Source: Virgibacillus halotolerans
Lineage (GTDB): Bacteria; Bacillota; Bacilli; Bacillales; Amphibacillaceae
Reading direction: 5' to 3'
NCBI RefSeq assembly: GCF_016908515.1
Contig: NZ_JAFBEA010000002.1
Span: 62,001 to 126,000, forward strand
DNA length: 64,000 bases
The notes beneath the pieces were generated by a model. That model made no database searches and had not been told where the DNA came from. It saw only the letters and a list, made by a program, of their open reading frames with translations. Positions 26,563 through 35,248 of the stretch are shown here, in pieces (within the stretch, counting starts at the first letter, position 1; every line of letters begins with the position of its first letter). The translations under genes were made by a program, and so were the position numbers.

Positions 26563-26814
26563 GTGGGACCTAAATTCATTAATTACTTTTCTCACTCTAT
26601 ACTTATTAAAAACGGGACCGCGTATGATGTAGCTGCAATTGGTTATATGTTACCCTGCATTGCTGACCCAGATCTAAAGTCAGATGCTTTCATGGCATAC
26701 GGATTAAGGACACCATTTTCCATTCCTGGCGATAACATTTGGTGCATTAAATGTACTTCACTAACAACAATGCTTAAAAATATTCAAATAAGTTATGTAC
26801 ACATTCTAATTTAG
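26563..26814 (+). pseudogene. Unidentified gene fragment
   Basis: An 83-codon frame with a conserved-looking core (NGTAYDVAAIGYMLPCIADP, DAFMAYGLRTPFSIPGDNIW) but no plausible ribosome site and a ragged end. It looks like an internal piece of a larger protein, possibly membrane-associated. I do not recognise the family. It directly abuts the transposase relic, so it may have been cut off by the insertion. Confidence 0.3.
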
Positions 26815-26906
26815 GAACTAATTTTTTTAACGCTTATAAAACGCTTAACCTTTCAATTTTTAGCTCTTCCCCGTTTTTATCGAAAACAAATTATTCATTA
26901 GTTACC

Positions 26907-27803
26907 TCAATCTTCCCATGGTCTAACAATTTCCTCAATTTTTGGCATGGAGCGGGAAAAAATATCATTTACCTCTTGTGAATATTTATTAAACCCTTCT
27001 TTTTCAACAAGATAGCATACTCTATTTGGTGGTGGATCCTTTGGTATGAATATATCAACTAAGTCTTTCTCATAAAAGTTTCTAGCAATAGAAACAGGAA
27101 CAATCGCCCACAAATTAGAATCAATTAAAAGGTCATGCAGCATCTTCGCAGTATCAATCTGAATATATGTGTTTGTTGGTGAACCCCAATGTTTTTCATG
27201 CCAAATTTGATACTCTTTTCCCCAGTTAATATAAAGTTGATTTTCTGCAGGAAGTTTATCATTGGTGATAACTCCCTTCTGCTGTTTTCTTTTTCTATCT
27301 TTAATAAGAACCATCTGTTCTGAAAATAATTGTTTCACACTAATGTTACGTAATACCCTTTCTTGCAATGATAAACCAATATCAATTTTTCTTTGTTCTA
27401 TTAAGGAATATATTTCATTCGATTGGTATGTACGAATTGCCAATCGAATATTCGGGATTTCTTGTGTAATTATTTTGTACATGTTTTTAAAAATATAATT
27501 ATGGACACTATCAACAGCGCCAATAGTAATTGTTATTTCTCCACTTCTCTTTTTTACATTTTTCGCTTCGAACAATAATGATTCATATTCTAATGCGATC
27601 TGATAAAACCTCTCTCCCTCATTCGTTAAAGATATACCTTTTACTCCCCTATCTCGATTCAGTAATACCAATCCATACTCCTCTTCTATAGAATGCAAGC
27701 GCTGGCTAATAGTTGATTGAGATACGTACAAGTAATTAGCTGCTTTTGAAAGGCTTCCAAGTCTAATAGTTGTTAAAAAAGCTTCGATTTGATTATGATT
27801 CAT
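26907..27803 (-). CDS. LysR-family transcriptional regulator
   Basis: A 298-residue LysR regulator. It has an N-terminal helix-turn-helix (about residues 3-65, GSLSKAANYLYVSQSTISQRL) and an effector-binding domain with the typical ITIGAVDSVHNYIF and IDIGLSLQERV strands. The ATG at 27803 lies 5 bases after AAGGTGG, while the upstream GTG at 27812 falls on that ribosome site. It diverges from the gltP-like symporter and probably activates it in response to a substrate such as an acidic amino acid (inference). Confidence 0.88.
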   Translation of the reverse strand: MNHNQIEAFLTTIRLGSLSKAANYLYVSQSTISQRLHSIEEEYGLVLLNRDRGVKGISLTNEGERFYQIALEYESLLFEAKNVKKRSGEITITIGAVDSVHNYIFKNMYKIITQEIPNIRLAIRTYQSNEIYSLIEQRKIDIGLSLQERVLRNISVKQLFSEQMVLIKDRKRKQQKGVITNDKLPAENQLYINWGKEYQIWHEKHWGSPTNTYIQIDTAKMLHDLLIDSNLWAIVPVSIARNFYEKDLVDIFIPKDPPPNRVCYLVEKEGFNKYSQEVNDIFSRSMPKIEEIVRPWED

Positions 27804-27893
27804 AAAATCCACCTTAAATATCCATTTTTTCGATAATTAGTAGTTATAAATTTAATTTTACTATAATTAATGCATTTGGTACAATTCTTATTA

Positions 27894-27909
27894 ATGGAAG
27901 CGATTACAA
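27894..27909 (+). promoter_or_regulatory. cre-like site before the symporter gene
   Basis: ATGGAAGCGATTACAA fits WTGNNANCGNNNNCAW fully and ends 22 bases before the start codon. Carbon catabolite repression of the symporter/aminotransferase pair is likely (inference). Confidence 0.6.
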
Positions 27910-27931
27910 TAAAGGGGAGGGGAAAAATGAA

Positions 27932-29195
27932 ATGAAGCGTTGGTTAAAACTACCGTTATACACACAAATTGCTATCGGGGGATTGCTTGGTATCATTTTA
28001 GGAATTATTTTAGGTGATAACGCAAAATACCTTGAGCCATTTGGGACACTATTCATCCGTTTACTACAAATGTTAATTATTCCATTGGTAATTACTTCTA
28101 TTTTGGCTGGTATATTAAAGATGAAGGACGCCAAATCTGTTGGTAAAGTTGGAGGAGGCTTTTTATTTTATCTAGTTATTACTAGCCTAATTGCATCAAC
28201 TATAGGTGTAATCATTGCACTTATTCTTAAACCTGGTAAAGGTATGGAATCCATTTTAGATCATGGTGAAACCGTTGAATCTGAAGAATTTAATTTTGTG
28301 GATCATTTTCTCTCGTGGGTGCCCAGCAATATATTCGAGGCCTTAGGTAATATGGATATGCTCCCAATTATTATATTCACAGTAATTATTGGTCTCGTTA
28401 TGATATCCCTTGGAGTAGAAAAAGTCCCAATGACCACAAATATCATTAACGAATCTGCCAATATTATGTTGAAACTAACAGAATATATCATCAAGTTAGC
28501 ACCATATGGAATCCTGGCATTACTGGCAAACCTAATTGGCACATTTGGATCGGATATGCTAACTGCTGTTTTCAATTTTGTAATTGCTGATTCTATTGCA
28601 TTAGCAATTATACTACTGTTGGTTTATCCTATCTTATTAAAACTAACAACGGGATTAAATCCGATACAATTTTATAAAAATATTTATCCATCTATGTTAT
28701 TTGCATTTACTACTTCAACTAGTTCAGCAACAATTCCAATATCCCTCCAAGTTTCTAAAAAGAACTTAGGTATTTCTGAGAAAACAGCAGGTTTTACCAT
28801 TCCGTTTGGCGCAACAGTCAATTATGGATGGTTTCGCGGTAGCGATTGGTGTCATTTCTGTTTTTGCAGCAAATTTATATGGGATAGATATTACATTGGG
28901 GTTAATTTTGAAATTTGTTTTATTAGGTTTAGTTTTATCCATTGGAGCAGCTGGGGTTCGAGGAGCTGGCATAGTCATGTCCATTGTGCTTTTTGAGGCT
29001 CTAGGTATGCCTTTATTAATCATCCCGATATTAGCAGCAATTTGGCCAGTAATTGATACAGGGCATACAACGGTTAATATCGCAGGAGATTTAAATGGTA
29101 CAACAATTGTTGCAAAGAGAACGAATGATTTAGATGATAAAATATTCAATACTAAGAATATTAAATTGAACACAGAAATTAAAGATGTCTTTTAA
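27932..29195 (+). pseudogene. Dicarboxylate/glutamate:cation symporter (GltP/GltT type) with one frameshift
   Basis: The first frame encodes about 298 residues of a DAACS transporter (LPLYTQIAIGGLLGIILG, then FGTLFIRLLQMLIIPLV, TTSTSSATIPISLQ and GFTIPFGATVN). It then leaves the family at 28823. One base further on, the expected continuation starts with MDGFAVAIGVISVFAA, which matches the conserved NMDG motif, and runs through AAIWPVIDTGHTTVNIAGD to a stop at 29195. A single extra T at about 28823 in AATTATGG breaks an otherwise complete gene of about 420 residues. It may be a recent mutation or a sequencing error. A class V aminotransferase follows in the same direction. Confidence 0.85.
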
Positions 29196-29224
29196 TAATA
29201 CTTAAAGAAAAGGTTGTGTTTTTT

Positions 29225-30505
29225 ATGTCAGACCGTAATACAGAATTCTTTCCAAAACAATTACAAGAGTTTATTACATCAAGTTTTTTATACTTGGATC
29301 AAGATCCATATGAAAACAATCGTATTTTCTTTGAAAACGCTGGTGGTGCGCTACGATTAAAATCTGTTGTAGAAGCTCAATCCCGTTTGAGTGCACTACC
29401 AGACTGTCCCGAACGTACACATGATATTGCATTAGGCATCCGGAAAGTAATTGAACAGGGAACAAAAGATATTAGGCTCTTTTTAAATGCGAAAGCCGGA
29501 TCTGTTGCTACGTCACTTACGGCTTCAAAGTTAATGTTTGAAATGGTAACTACAGTTGCAGCAGCCTCTCAACATGGAAATATTGTAACAACAGCAATTG
29601 AGCATCCTTCTTCTTATGATGCATGTCAATTCGCAGCTGAACAATACAATCATGAACTGCGTGTTGCAAAAGCAGATCCGACATCAGGTAATATTCCAAT
29701 TAGTAACATACTAGAATTAGTCGATGATCAAACAGTATTAGTATCTGTCATACTCACTTCAAACATTACTGGGGCAATGCATGACATTCAAAAATATGCA
29801 GCAGAGATAAAACAAAAAAACTCGCAAACAATTATCATGGTTGATGGTGTACAAGGGGCACCCCACGGGGTAATAGATGTTGATGATTGGAAAATAGATG
29901 CACTAAATATTGCACCATATAAAATGTTTGGTAACCGTGGTGTTGGTTTTGCGTATCTTTCCGATCGCATAGCCTCCCTTCCACATCACCGTTTATTGGC
30001 AACAGACAAAGACAATTGGAATGTAGGTAGTCCAACACCTGCCGATTTTGCTAGTTTCACTAAAGTAATCGATTATATTTGTGAAATCGGACATTATTTC
30101 AATCCAACGGATGATCGTAGAAAATTAATTGTTGAAGGAATAAATCGAATTCACTTACAAGAACAGGCAATTCTCAATCGATTGGTTAACGGAACTTCTG
30201 AGATGAATGGAACTAAAGATATTTCAAATGTCACTGTTCATTTTGAAGAAGTTAATGGTGTGAATCAAGACCTTATATTAGCATTGACTTTTGATAATAT
30301 TTCTTGTGCAGATGTTGTACAAAAATATGGGGAAAATAATATTTTAGTTTATGCTAGAGAATCCAGCAGCCATTATTCGAAAAGAATTCTAGAAGCCGTA
30401 AATCTAAATGCTATTGTTCGAGTGTCACCTATTCACTGTCATACACCTGAGGATGTTGATAAATTCCTTGAAGTAACACGATTGATTGCAGAGGGAAATG
30501 TTTAA
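29225..30505 (+). CDS. Class V aminotransferase (cysteine-desulfurase-like)
   Basis: A 426-residue PLP enzyme of fold type I. The N-terminal FFENAGGALRLKSVVEAQ is the class V substrate loop. The PLP aspartate lies in MVDGVQGAPHGVIDV and the PLP lysine in NIAPYKMFGNRGVGFAY (near residue 235). The C-terminal domain has VRVSPIHCHTPEDVDKFLE. It may transaminate, desulfurate or cleave an amino acid carried by the adjacent symporter. The catalytic cysteine of true desulfurases is not obvious. The ATG at 29225 is favoured because the GTG at 29216 lies only 2 bases from the ribosome site AAAAGG. Confidence 0.82.
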   Translation: MSDRNTEFFPKQLQEFITSSFLYLDQDPYENNRIFFENAGGALRLKSVVEAQSRLSALPDCPERTHDIALGIRKVIEQGTKDIRLFLNAKAGSVATSLTASKLMFEMVTTVAAASQHGNIVTTAIEHPSSYDACQFAAEQYNHELRVAKADPTSGNIPISNILELVDDQTVLVSVILTSNITGAMHDIQKYAAEIKQKNSQTIIMVDGVQGAPHGVIDVDDWKIDALNIAPYKMFGNRGVGFAYLSDRIASLPHHRLLATDKDNWNVGSPTPADFASFTKVIDYICEIGHYFNPTDDRRKLIVEGINRIHLQEQAILNRLVNGTSEMNGTKDISNVTVHFEEVNGVNQDLILALTFDNISCADVVQKYGENNILVYARESSSHYSKRILEAVNLNAIVRVSPIHCHTPEDVDKFLEVTRLIAEGNV

Positions 30506-30524
30506 ATACTGTTTAACATCAAAA

Positions 30525-30580
30525 AAGGTACCATTCCTCCAACTGGTAGAACATCGGAGGAATGGCACCTTATTTAAATT
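30525..30580 (+). terminator. Terminator-like hairpin after the aminotransferase
   Basis: AAGGTACCATTCCTCC (30525-30540) pairs with GGAGGAATGGCACCTT (30556-30571) around a 15-base loop with one mismatch. The tail TATTTAAATT is only moderately T-rich. Confidence 0.65.
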
Positions 30581-30607
30581 AATGAATCAATTTTTTATAA
30601 CCAACTA

Positions 30608-30682
30608 AACTTGTGGTATGCGTTGATGCGCAATAATAGCAGGGCGGGGGGGATCGAGGTAGCTTTTATTAATGATAAATAA
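30608..30682 (+). pseudogene. Short second copy of the DnaD-like gene's N-terminal segment
   Basis: The frame encodes NLWYALMRNNSRAGG and ends 10 codons later. It repeats the segment NLWYALMHINNRAGW at 15448 with close nucleotide similarity (AACTTGTGGTA and GCGGG runs). Nothing else of the gene is visible within 30583-30792. It looks like a scar of a related mobile element. Confidence 0.5.
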
Positions 30683-30807
30683 AAAGCCAATATTACTCTT
30701 CTCACTAAATACTTCATTAAGAAATCGAAGTATTTAGTATTCGACCAATAAATGTGATAAAGTATCTTCAATACTGTTTAAAATAGAAACATATGAAGGT
30801 GATGATA

Positions 30808-32217
30808 GTGAAATCAGAATTAGAGCTATTAAAAATTGAATTAGATGGGATTCTTAATGCCTCTAACGATAATATTGTTGTAACGGATGGAAAGGGAGAG
30901 GTGTTAAGAGTCAGTTCTAACTGTTCTATTATATACGGAAGAGAACGGAGTGATTTGGTTGGTACTACAGTTTCCCAATTGGAGAGAGATCATATATTTT
31001 ATCCCTCTGTAACATTGAAAGTTCTAAAGGAGAAAAAAGAAGTTCAAGTCATGCAGAAAACGCCCACTAACAAGATTATTATGGCTACTGGTATTCCAGT
31101 ATTTGATGAAAAAGGAATAATCGTTAGGATTATCAGCTTTTCCCATGATTTAACGGAAATTCAGCAGTTGAAAGAGGATTATGAACAACTTCGGACGAAA
31201 ATGTTACGATATGAATACGAAATTGAAGAATTGAGAGAAAAAGACATGATGACAGCCCGTGTAGTGATGAATAGTAAAGCAATGAAAGAAATCAACCAGT
31301 TGGTACAACGTGTCGCCGTATCTGATGCAACGGTTGTGTTGCTTGGTGAATCCGGGGTTGGCAAAAACGTATTTGCACGAAAGTTACATGATGGAAGTGA
31401 ACGGAAGGAGGAACCATTTATAGAAGTCAACTGTGGGGCAATTCCTGATACCTTATTTGAATCTGAAATATTTGGTTATGAATCTGGTGCTTTTACAGGT
31501 GCGGATAAAAGAGGCAAGGCTGGAATGGTCGAACTGGCTGATCAAGGGACCTTATTCCTTGATGAAATTGCTGAACTTCCTTTGGCGATTCAAGTAAAGC
31601 TTTTAAAAGTTTTACAAGAAAAAAAGGTTTCCCGAATTGGGAGTCATGAAGTTAAAAACGTAAATTTTAGGCTAGTTGCTGCAACTAATCAAAACTTGGA
31701 GGAAATGGTGGCTCAAGGTAAATTCAGAAAAGATTTGTTTTACAGACTGAATGTCATTCCGATTACGATTCCACCATTGCGCGATAGAAAAGACGATATT
31801 AATCAACTAGCCCAGTATTATTTATCGTTTTTTAACCAAAAGTACGAAACAAATAAAGTTTTCAATTCTACTACGATTGATGCTTTTCATCACTATGAAT
31901 GGCCTGGTAATGTCCGTGAGCTTGAAAACATGATAGAACGTTTAGTTGTGACAACTGCTACAACTATGATTTATCCATCAAGTCTGCCATTTGCTAAGGA
32001 GATGGATGCGTTAGAATTACATACAGAAGAATGGTCACTGGAAAACTTTGAACAGCAGGGGCTTTCATTGCAGGAAGTTTTGCAGGAAGTGGAAAAAGGC
32101 TGGTTAAAACGTGCCTATAGACAATATAAAACAACTTATGAAATGGCCGGTTATCTTGGAGTGAGCCAGTCGACAGTAGTTCGTCGCTTGAAAAAATATA
32201 ATATCAATTCAAAATGA
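30808..32217 (+). CDS. Sigma-54-dependent transcriptional activator (PAS, AAA+, Fis-type HTH)
   Basis: A 469-residue enhancer-binding protein. It has an N-terminal PAS-like sensor (about residues 8-120) and a short coiled coil (about 120-145). The AAA+ domain has Walker A GESGVGKN, the sigma-54 contact loop GAFTGA, Walker B GTLFLDEI and an arginine finger in REDLFYR-like FRKDLFYR. A Fis-type HTH lies at the C-terminus (MAGYLGVSQSTVVRRLKKY). A GTG start at 30808 follows AAGGTG at 6 bases and is preferred to earlier in-frame ATGs. A long palindrome and a -24/-12 promoter follow immediately, so it should activate the ureohydrolase gene. The PAS ligand is unknown. Confidence 0.9.
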   Translation: MKSELELLKIELDGILNASNDNIVVTDGKGEVLRVSSNCSIIYGRERSDLVGTTVSQLERDHIFYPSVTLKVLKEKKEVQVMQKTPTNKIIMATGIPVFDEKGIIVRIISFSHDLTEIQQLKEDYEQLRTKMLRYEYEIEELREKDMMTARVVMNSKAMKEINQLVQRVAVSDATVVLLGESGVGKNVFARKLHDGSERKEEPFIEVNCGAIPDTLFESEIFGYESGAFTGADKRGKAGMVELADQGTLFLDEIAELPLAIQVKLLKVLQEKKVSRIGSHEVKNVNFRLVAATNQNLEEMVAQGKFRKDLFYRLNVIPITIPPLRDRKDDINQLAQYYLSFFNQKYETNKVFNSTTIDAFHHYEWPGNVRELENMIERLVVTTATTMIYPSSLPFAKEMDALELHTEEWSLENFEQQGLSLQEVLQEVEKGWLKRAYRQYKTTYEMAGYLGVSQSTVVRRLKKYNINSK

Positions 32218-32244
32218 ATCAATTGATTCATTTTGAATTGATAT
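32201..32244. promoter_or_regulatory. Perfect 44-base palindrome, probable upstream activator site
   Basis: Two 22-base arms (the left begins ATATCAATTCAAAATGAATC) are exact reverse complements with no spacer. It overlaps the stop codon of the activator gene and lies about 66-110 bases upstream of the -24/-12 promoter, the usual distance for sigma-54 enhancer sites. In RNA the same sequence would also form a long hairpin followed by a T-rich stretch, so a terminator role is possible as well. Confidence 0.7.
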
Positions 32245-32252
32245 AGTTTGTT

Positions 32253-32272
32253 TTAATTCGAAATTGAATTAA
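32253..32272. promoter_or_regulatory. Second, shorter activator-type dyad
   Basis: TTAATTCGAAATTGAATTAA is a dyad with 7-base arms TTAATTC and GAATTAA. It shares AATTC and GAATT with the long palindrome just upstream, so the two may be tandem sites for the same activator. Confidence 0.45.
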
Positions 32273-32309
32273 CCTTTAGTTAATCTGGGGTGAAATCAGC
32301 AATTAAAGG

Positions 32310-32325
32310 TTGGCATGAAAGTTGC
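32310..32325 (+). promoter_or_regulatory. Sigma-54 (-24/-12) promoter for the ureohydrolase
   Basis: TTGGCATGAAAGTTGCA has GG at -24 and GC at -12 in the required 10-base spacing, matching TGGCACN5TTGCW well. It lies 38 bases before the ATG at 32364. Confidence 0.85.
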
Positions 32326-32363
32326 ATTATATTTTCCTGAATAATTATTTGAGGAGGATAACT

Positions 32364-33317
32364 ATGTATCAACCAAAAGATTCATCAAAATCACCGCGGT
32401 TTACGGGTCCACGTACATTTATGAGGTTGGAACACGTTGAGACAACAGCCAATGTCGATTTTGTGGTTATGGGAGTTCCTTTTGACACGGCTGCATCTAA
32501 CCGGACAGGGCAACGATATGGGCCGCAACATATTCGGGATTTTTCCGTATTGCTTCGCCCATATAACCCCGATCAGGGTATTAATATTTTTGATTATTGT
32601 TCAGGAGTGGATTACGGGGATGTTGATGTAATTCCAGGTAACATTCACAGAACTTACGATAATATTGTCAACGCGCTTGAACCGGTTCTAGATAAAGAAA
32701 TTATTCCGGTTATGATGGGTGGTGACCATTCTATTACATTAGGTCATTTGCGAGCGTTTGCGAAAAAATACGGACCGATCGCACTTGTTCATTTTGATTC
32801 ACATGGCGATACATGGGATAACTATTTTGGAGAAAAATATGTACATGGAACACCATTTCGCCGTGCAGTTGAAGAAGGGTTAATTGATGTCGACCACTCT
32901 ATTCAGGTTGGTATGCGTGGGCCACTTTATGGACCGGAGGATATTGAGGATGCCAGAGACCTTGGGTATGAGGTTATCCCAATGAAAGAAGTCAGAGAAA
33001 TCGGCTATGAAAAGGTAATGGAACGAATCCATACACGTACAGACGATAGACCGGTATTTGTTACTTATGACATTGATTTTCTTGACCCTGCTTATGCACC
33101 AGGAACAGGGACTCCAGAAGTTGGTGGTCCTACAAGTTATGAAGGACTTGAATATGTTAGAGGATTAGATGGCCTTGATATTAAAGGCTTTGATTTGGTT
33201 GAAGTTTTACCGAGCTATGACAGTGGTGAGATAACTGCTGTTGCAGCATCTTCAGTTATTTTTGAAATGATCACTTTGATCGCTATGAAAAAACGGGCAA
33301 AGCAAGTAAGTAAATAG
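32364..33317 (+). CDS. Agmatinase-family ureohydrolase, probably guanidinobutyrase
   Basis: A 317-residue arginase/agmatinase-family enzyme. Manganese ligands are in GGDHSITLGH, HFDSHGDTWD and TYDIDFLDPAYAPGTGTPEVGG. It hydrolyses a guanidino group to give urea and an amine. Family members act on agmatine, 4-guanidinobutyrate, 3-guanidinopropionate or guanidine. The neighbouring SSA dehydrogenase, GABA aminotransferase and GabR-like regulator favour 4-guanidinobutyrate, whose product is GABA (inference). The ATG at 32364 follows GAGGAGG and the gene has a sigma-54 promoter. No urease genes are visible in the window. Confidence 0.87.
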   Translation: MYQPKDSSKSPRFTGPRTFMRLEHVETTANVDFVVMGVPFDTAASNRTGQRYGPQHIRDFSVLLRPYNPDQGINIFDYCSGVDYGDVDVIPGNIHRTYDNIVNALEPVLDKEIIPVMMGGDHSITLGHLRAFAKKYGPIALVHFDSHGDTWDNYFGEKYVHGTPFRRAVEEGLIDVDHSIQVGMRGPLYGPEDIEDARDLGYEVIPMKEVREIGYEKVMERIHTRTDDRPVFVTYDIDFLDPAYAPGTGTPEVGGPTSYEGLEYVRGLDGLDIKGFDLVEVLPSYDSGEITAVAASSVIFEMITLIAMKKRAKQVSK

Positions 33318-33693
33318 AAAGGATATTATGAGGTGGGAACCTTCGTTTGCGGAGTTCCCTTACTTACTTCAAGACAGAAAATTTTAACTACATATATGGT
33401 TATAAGTACATCAAAGGATGACGCCATCAAAGAAATGACGCTTAGCAAACAAAACAAGCAGTAGATGCAATCGGAAAAACATTGATAAATCAAAAGACGT
33501 ATTAAAGTCTATCGAATTATTTTTAGATGTGAAGAATGCTTCAGCTTAGACAGTAAGCAATAAAGGATAATAAAGTTTTTTAATCATGAAACAAGGTTGG
33601 ACATGAGAAATAAAAACGCTTTACTATCAATTCGATTTTTAACTATTCGACCGCTCGTATATTAAAGGATATTCAATGAAAGGCGGGGGGAAA
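33318..33693. other. Spacer with one hairpin, no supported gene
   Basis: A hairpin GGGAAC/GTTCCC with partial inner pairing sits at 33335-33359 shortly after the ureohydrolase and may attenuate read-through, although no T-run follows. The rest has short degenerate frames (for example around 33475-33549, encoding KSKDVLKSIELFLDVKNASA) with no start or family match. Confidence 0.4.
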
Positions 33694-35100
33694 ATGACAT
33701 CACTTGATATGTTTATTATCATTATTTATTTTGCAGTACTAGTTGTTGTCGGTGTTATTGGTTCAAGAAAGGCAAAAACGTCAGAAATCTATATTCTGGC
33801 GGGACGGAATCTTGGAGTCTTTATGCTATTTGGTTGTCTGACGGCTGTTTTTCTTGGCGGCTCTTCGACGATTGGCTCAGCTCAGCTAGGTTATGAGATT
33901 GGATTCTCGGGGGTTTGGTTTGTGTTTTCTATGGGCCTGGGGATAACTCTTTTTGGTCTTTTACTACTTAAAAAAGTCACAGGATTTAAACTAATGACTA
34001 TAAGTGAATTATTGGGAAAGCTATTTAATGTCGAATCAAAATTGATAGGAGCGGTCATCGCATCAATTTATGCTTTAATGGTAAGTGTTACACAAGTAAT
34101 TGCAATTGGTTCGCTTTTAAGCGCTGTATTTGACTGGAATCTGATTTTTTCTATGTTAATCGGTGGTGGGATTGTGTTTTTCTACACTATTCTTGGAGGC
34201 ATGTGGTCTGTATCAATGACAGATATTATTCAATTTTTAATTATGACAGTTGGTATATTTTTAATCATGCTACCAATTAGTTTGTCAAAAGCAGGCGGGT
34301 TTGGTGCACTAACAGCACAGTTGCCAAGTTCCTACTTTGATTTTTCTGCTATAGGTTTTCATGAAATTTTTCAATACTTATTGACATTTACACTTGGTAT
34401 GATGGTGGGTCAAGATATTTGGCAGCGTTATTTTACAGCTAAAAATGTCAAGACCGCACAAACAGGTGGTATATTGGTCGGCGTCTACAGTTTCTTTTAT
34501 TCCTTAGCTATGATTATAATCGGAATGTGCGCGCTTGTAATCCTTCCAAATATCGAAAATACACAAAACGTATTTACAAGTATGGCTTTTGAAACATTGC
34601 CTTCAGGTCTTCTTGGTATCGTTTTTGCAGCTGTGGCTGCAGCAATCATGTCGACCGCATCTGGAACATTATTGGCCTCTTCAACATTAATTACAAAAGA
34701 TATTCTTAAGGATCACTTTTTTAGAGATATCACTGACAAACAATTTTTGCGTCTCTCACGAATGACAACTTTGGTTATTGGAATCATCGCTATTGTTATT
34801 GCTCTATGGATTCAGGAGCTTCTAGTCGCTATTGATGTGGCCTACGCCTTATTGGCAGGTTCTATCTTTATTCCGATCATCTTTGGTTTATTCTGGAAAA
34901 GGGCTACAGCGAAAGCTGCGTTTTATGCTATCTTGTCCAGTGCATTGGTTATATTGGGTGGCTTAGCCATTGAGGGACTCTCTTCAAGTAACCCGATCTT
35001 ATATGGAATCGTTGTCAATATATTTGTTATGATCGTTGTTTCTCTGACTGATAGATCTAACAAAACCAAAGTACAAGAAAGTAGAACAATGGATGTGTGA
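33694..35100 (+). CDS. Sodium:solute symporter (SSS family)
   Basis: A 468-residue transporter of the SSS fold with about 12-13 helices. Typical segments are DMFIIIIYFAVLVVVGVIGS at the N-terminus, EIYILAGRNLGVFM, FLGGSSTIGSAQLGYEIGFSG and the mid-protein FTLGMMVGQDIWQRYFTAKN. ATG at 33694 is preferred because the ATG at 33676 would place the G-rich ribosome-site-like run inside the coding region, although AAAGGA also precedes 33676. It lies between the ureohydrolase and the gab genes, so it probably imports the guanidino or amino acid (inference). Confidence 0.87.
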   Translation: MTSLDMFIIIIYFAVLVVVGVIGSRKAKTSEIYILAGRNLGVFMLFGCLTAVFLGGSSTIGSAQLGYEIGFSGVWFVFSMGLGITLFGLLLLKKVTGFKLMTISELLGKLFNVESKLIGAVIASIYALMVSVTQVIAIGSLLSAVFDWNLIFSMLIGGGIVFFYTILGGMWSVSMTDIIQFLIMTVGIFLIMLPISLSKAGGFGALTAQLPSSYFDFSAIGFHEIFQYLLTFTLGMMVGQDIWQRYFTAKNVKTAQTGGILVGVYSFFYSLAMIIIGMCALVILPNIENTQNVFTSMAFETLPSGLLGIVFAAVAAAIMSTASGTLLASSTLITKDILKDHFFRDITDKQFLRLSRMTTLVIGIIAIVIALWIQELLVAIDVAYALLAGSIFIPIIFGLFWKRATAKAAFYAILSSALVILGGLAIEGLSSSNPILYGIVVNIFVMIVVSLTDRSNKTKVQESRTMDV

Positions 35101-35177
35101 TAGTATATCAAGATTAAATAGACATATTTAGCAACATTCCATGTTATTTAAGCCGATCATAGTTATCATCGAGGAAA

Positions 35178-35217
35178 AAAGGGACAAATCCTATTTACTG
35201 GATTTGTCCTCTTTTAT
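35178..35217. terminator. Bidirectional terminator between convergent genes
   Basis: GGGACAAATCC and GGATTTGTCCT pair around an 8-base loop, with A-rich sequence on the left and CTTTTA on the right. It serves the symporter on + and the dehydrogenase gene on -. Confidence 0.8.
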
Positions 35218-35248
35218 AAAGTTTCGGAAGATGGTTTAAGGTGAATAA

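Noticed and set aside
33475-33549. Short frame encoding KSKDVLKSIELFLDVKNASA
   Set aside because: No start codon or ribosome site and no homology that I recognise; described only in the spacer entry.
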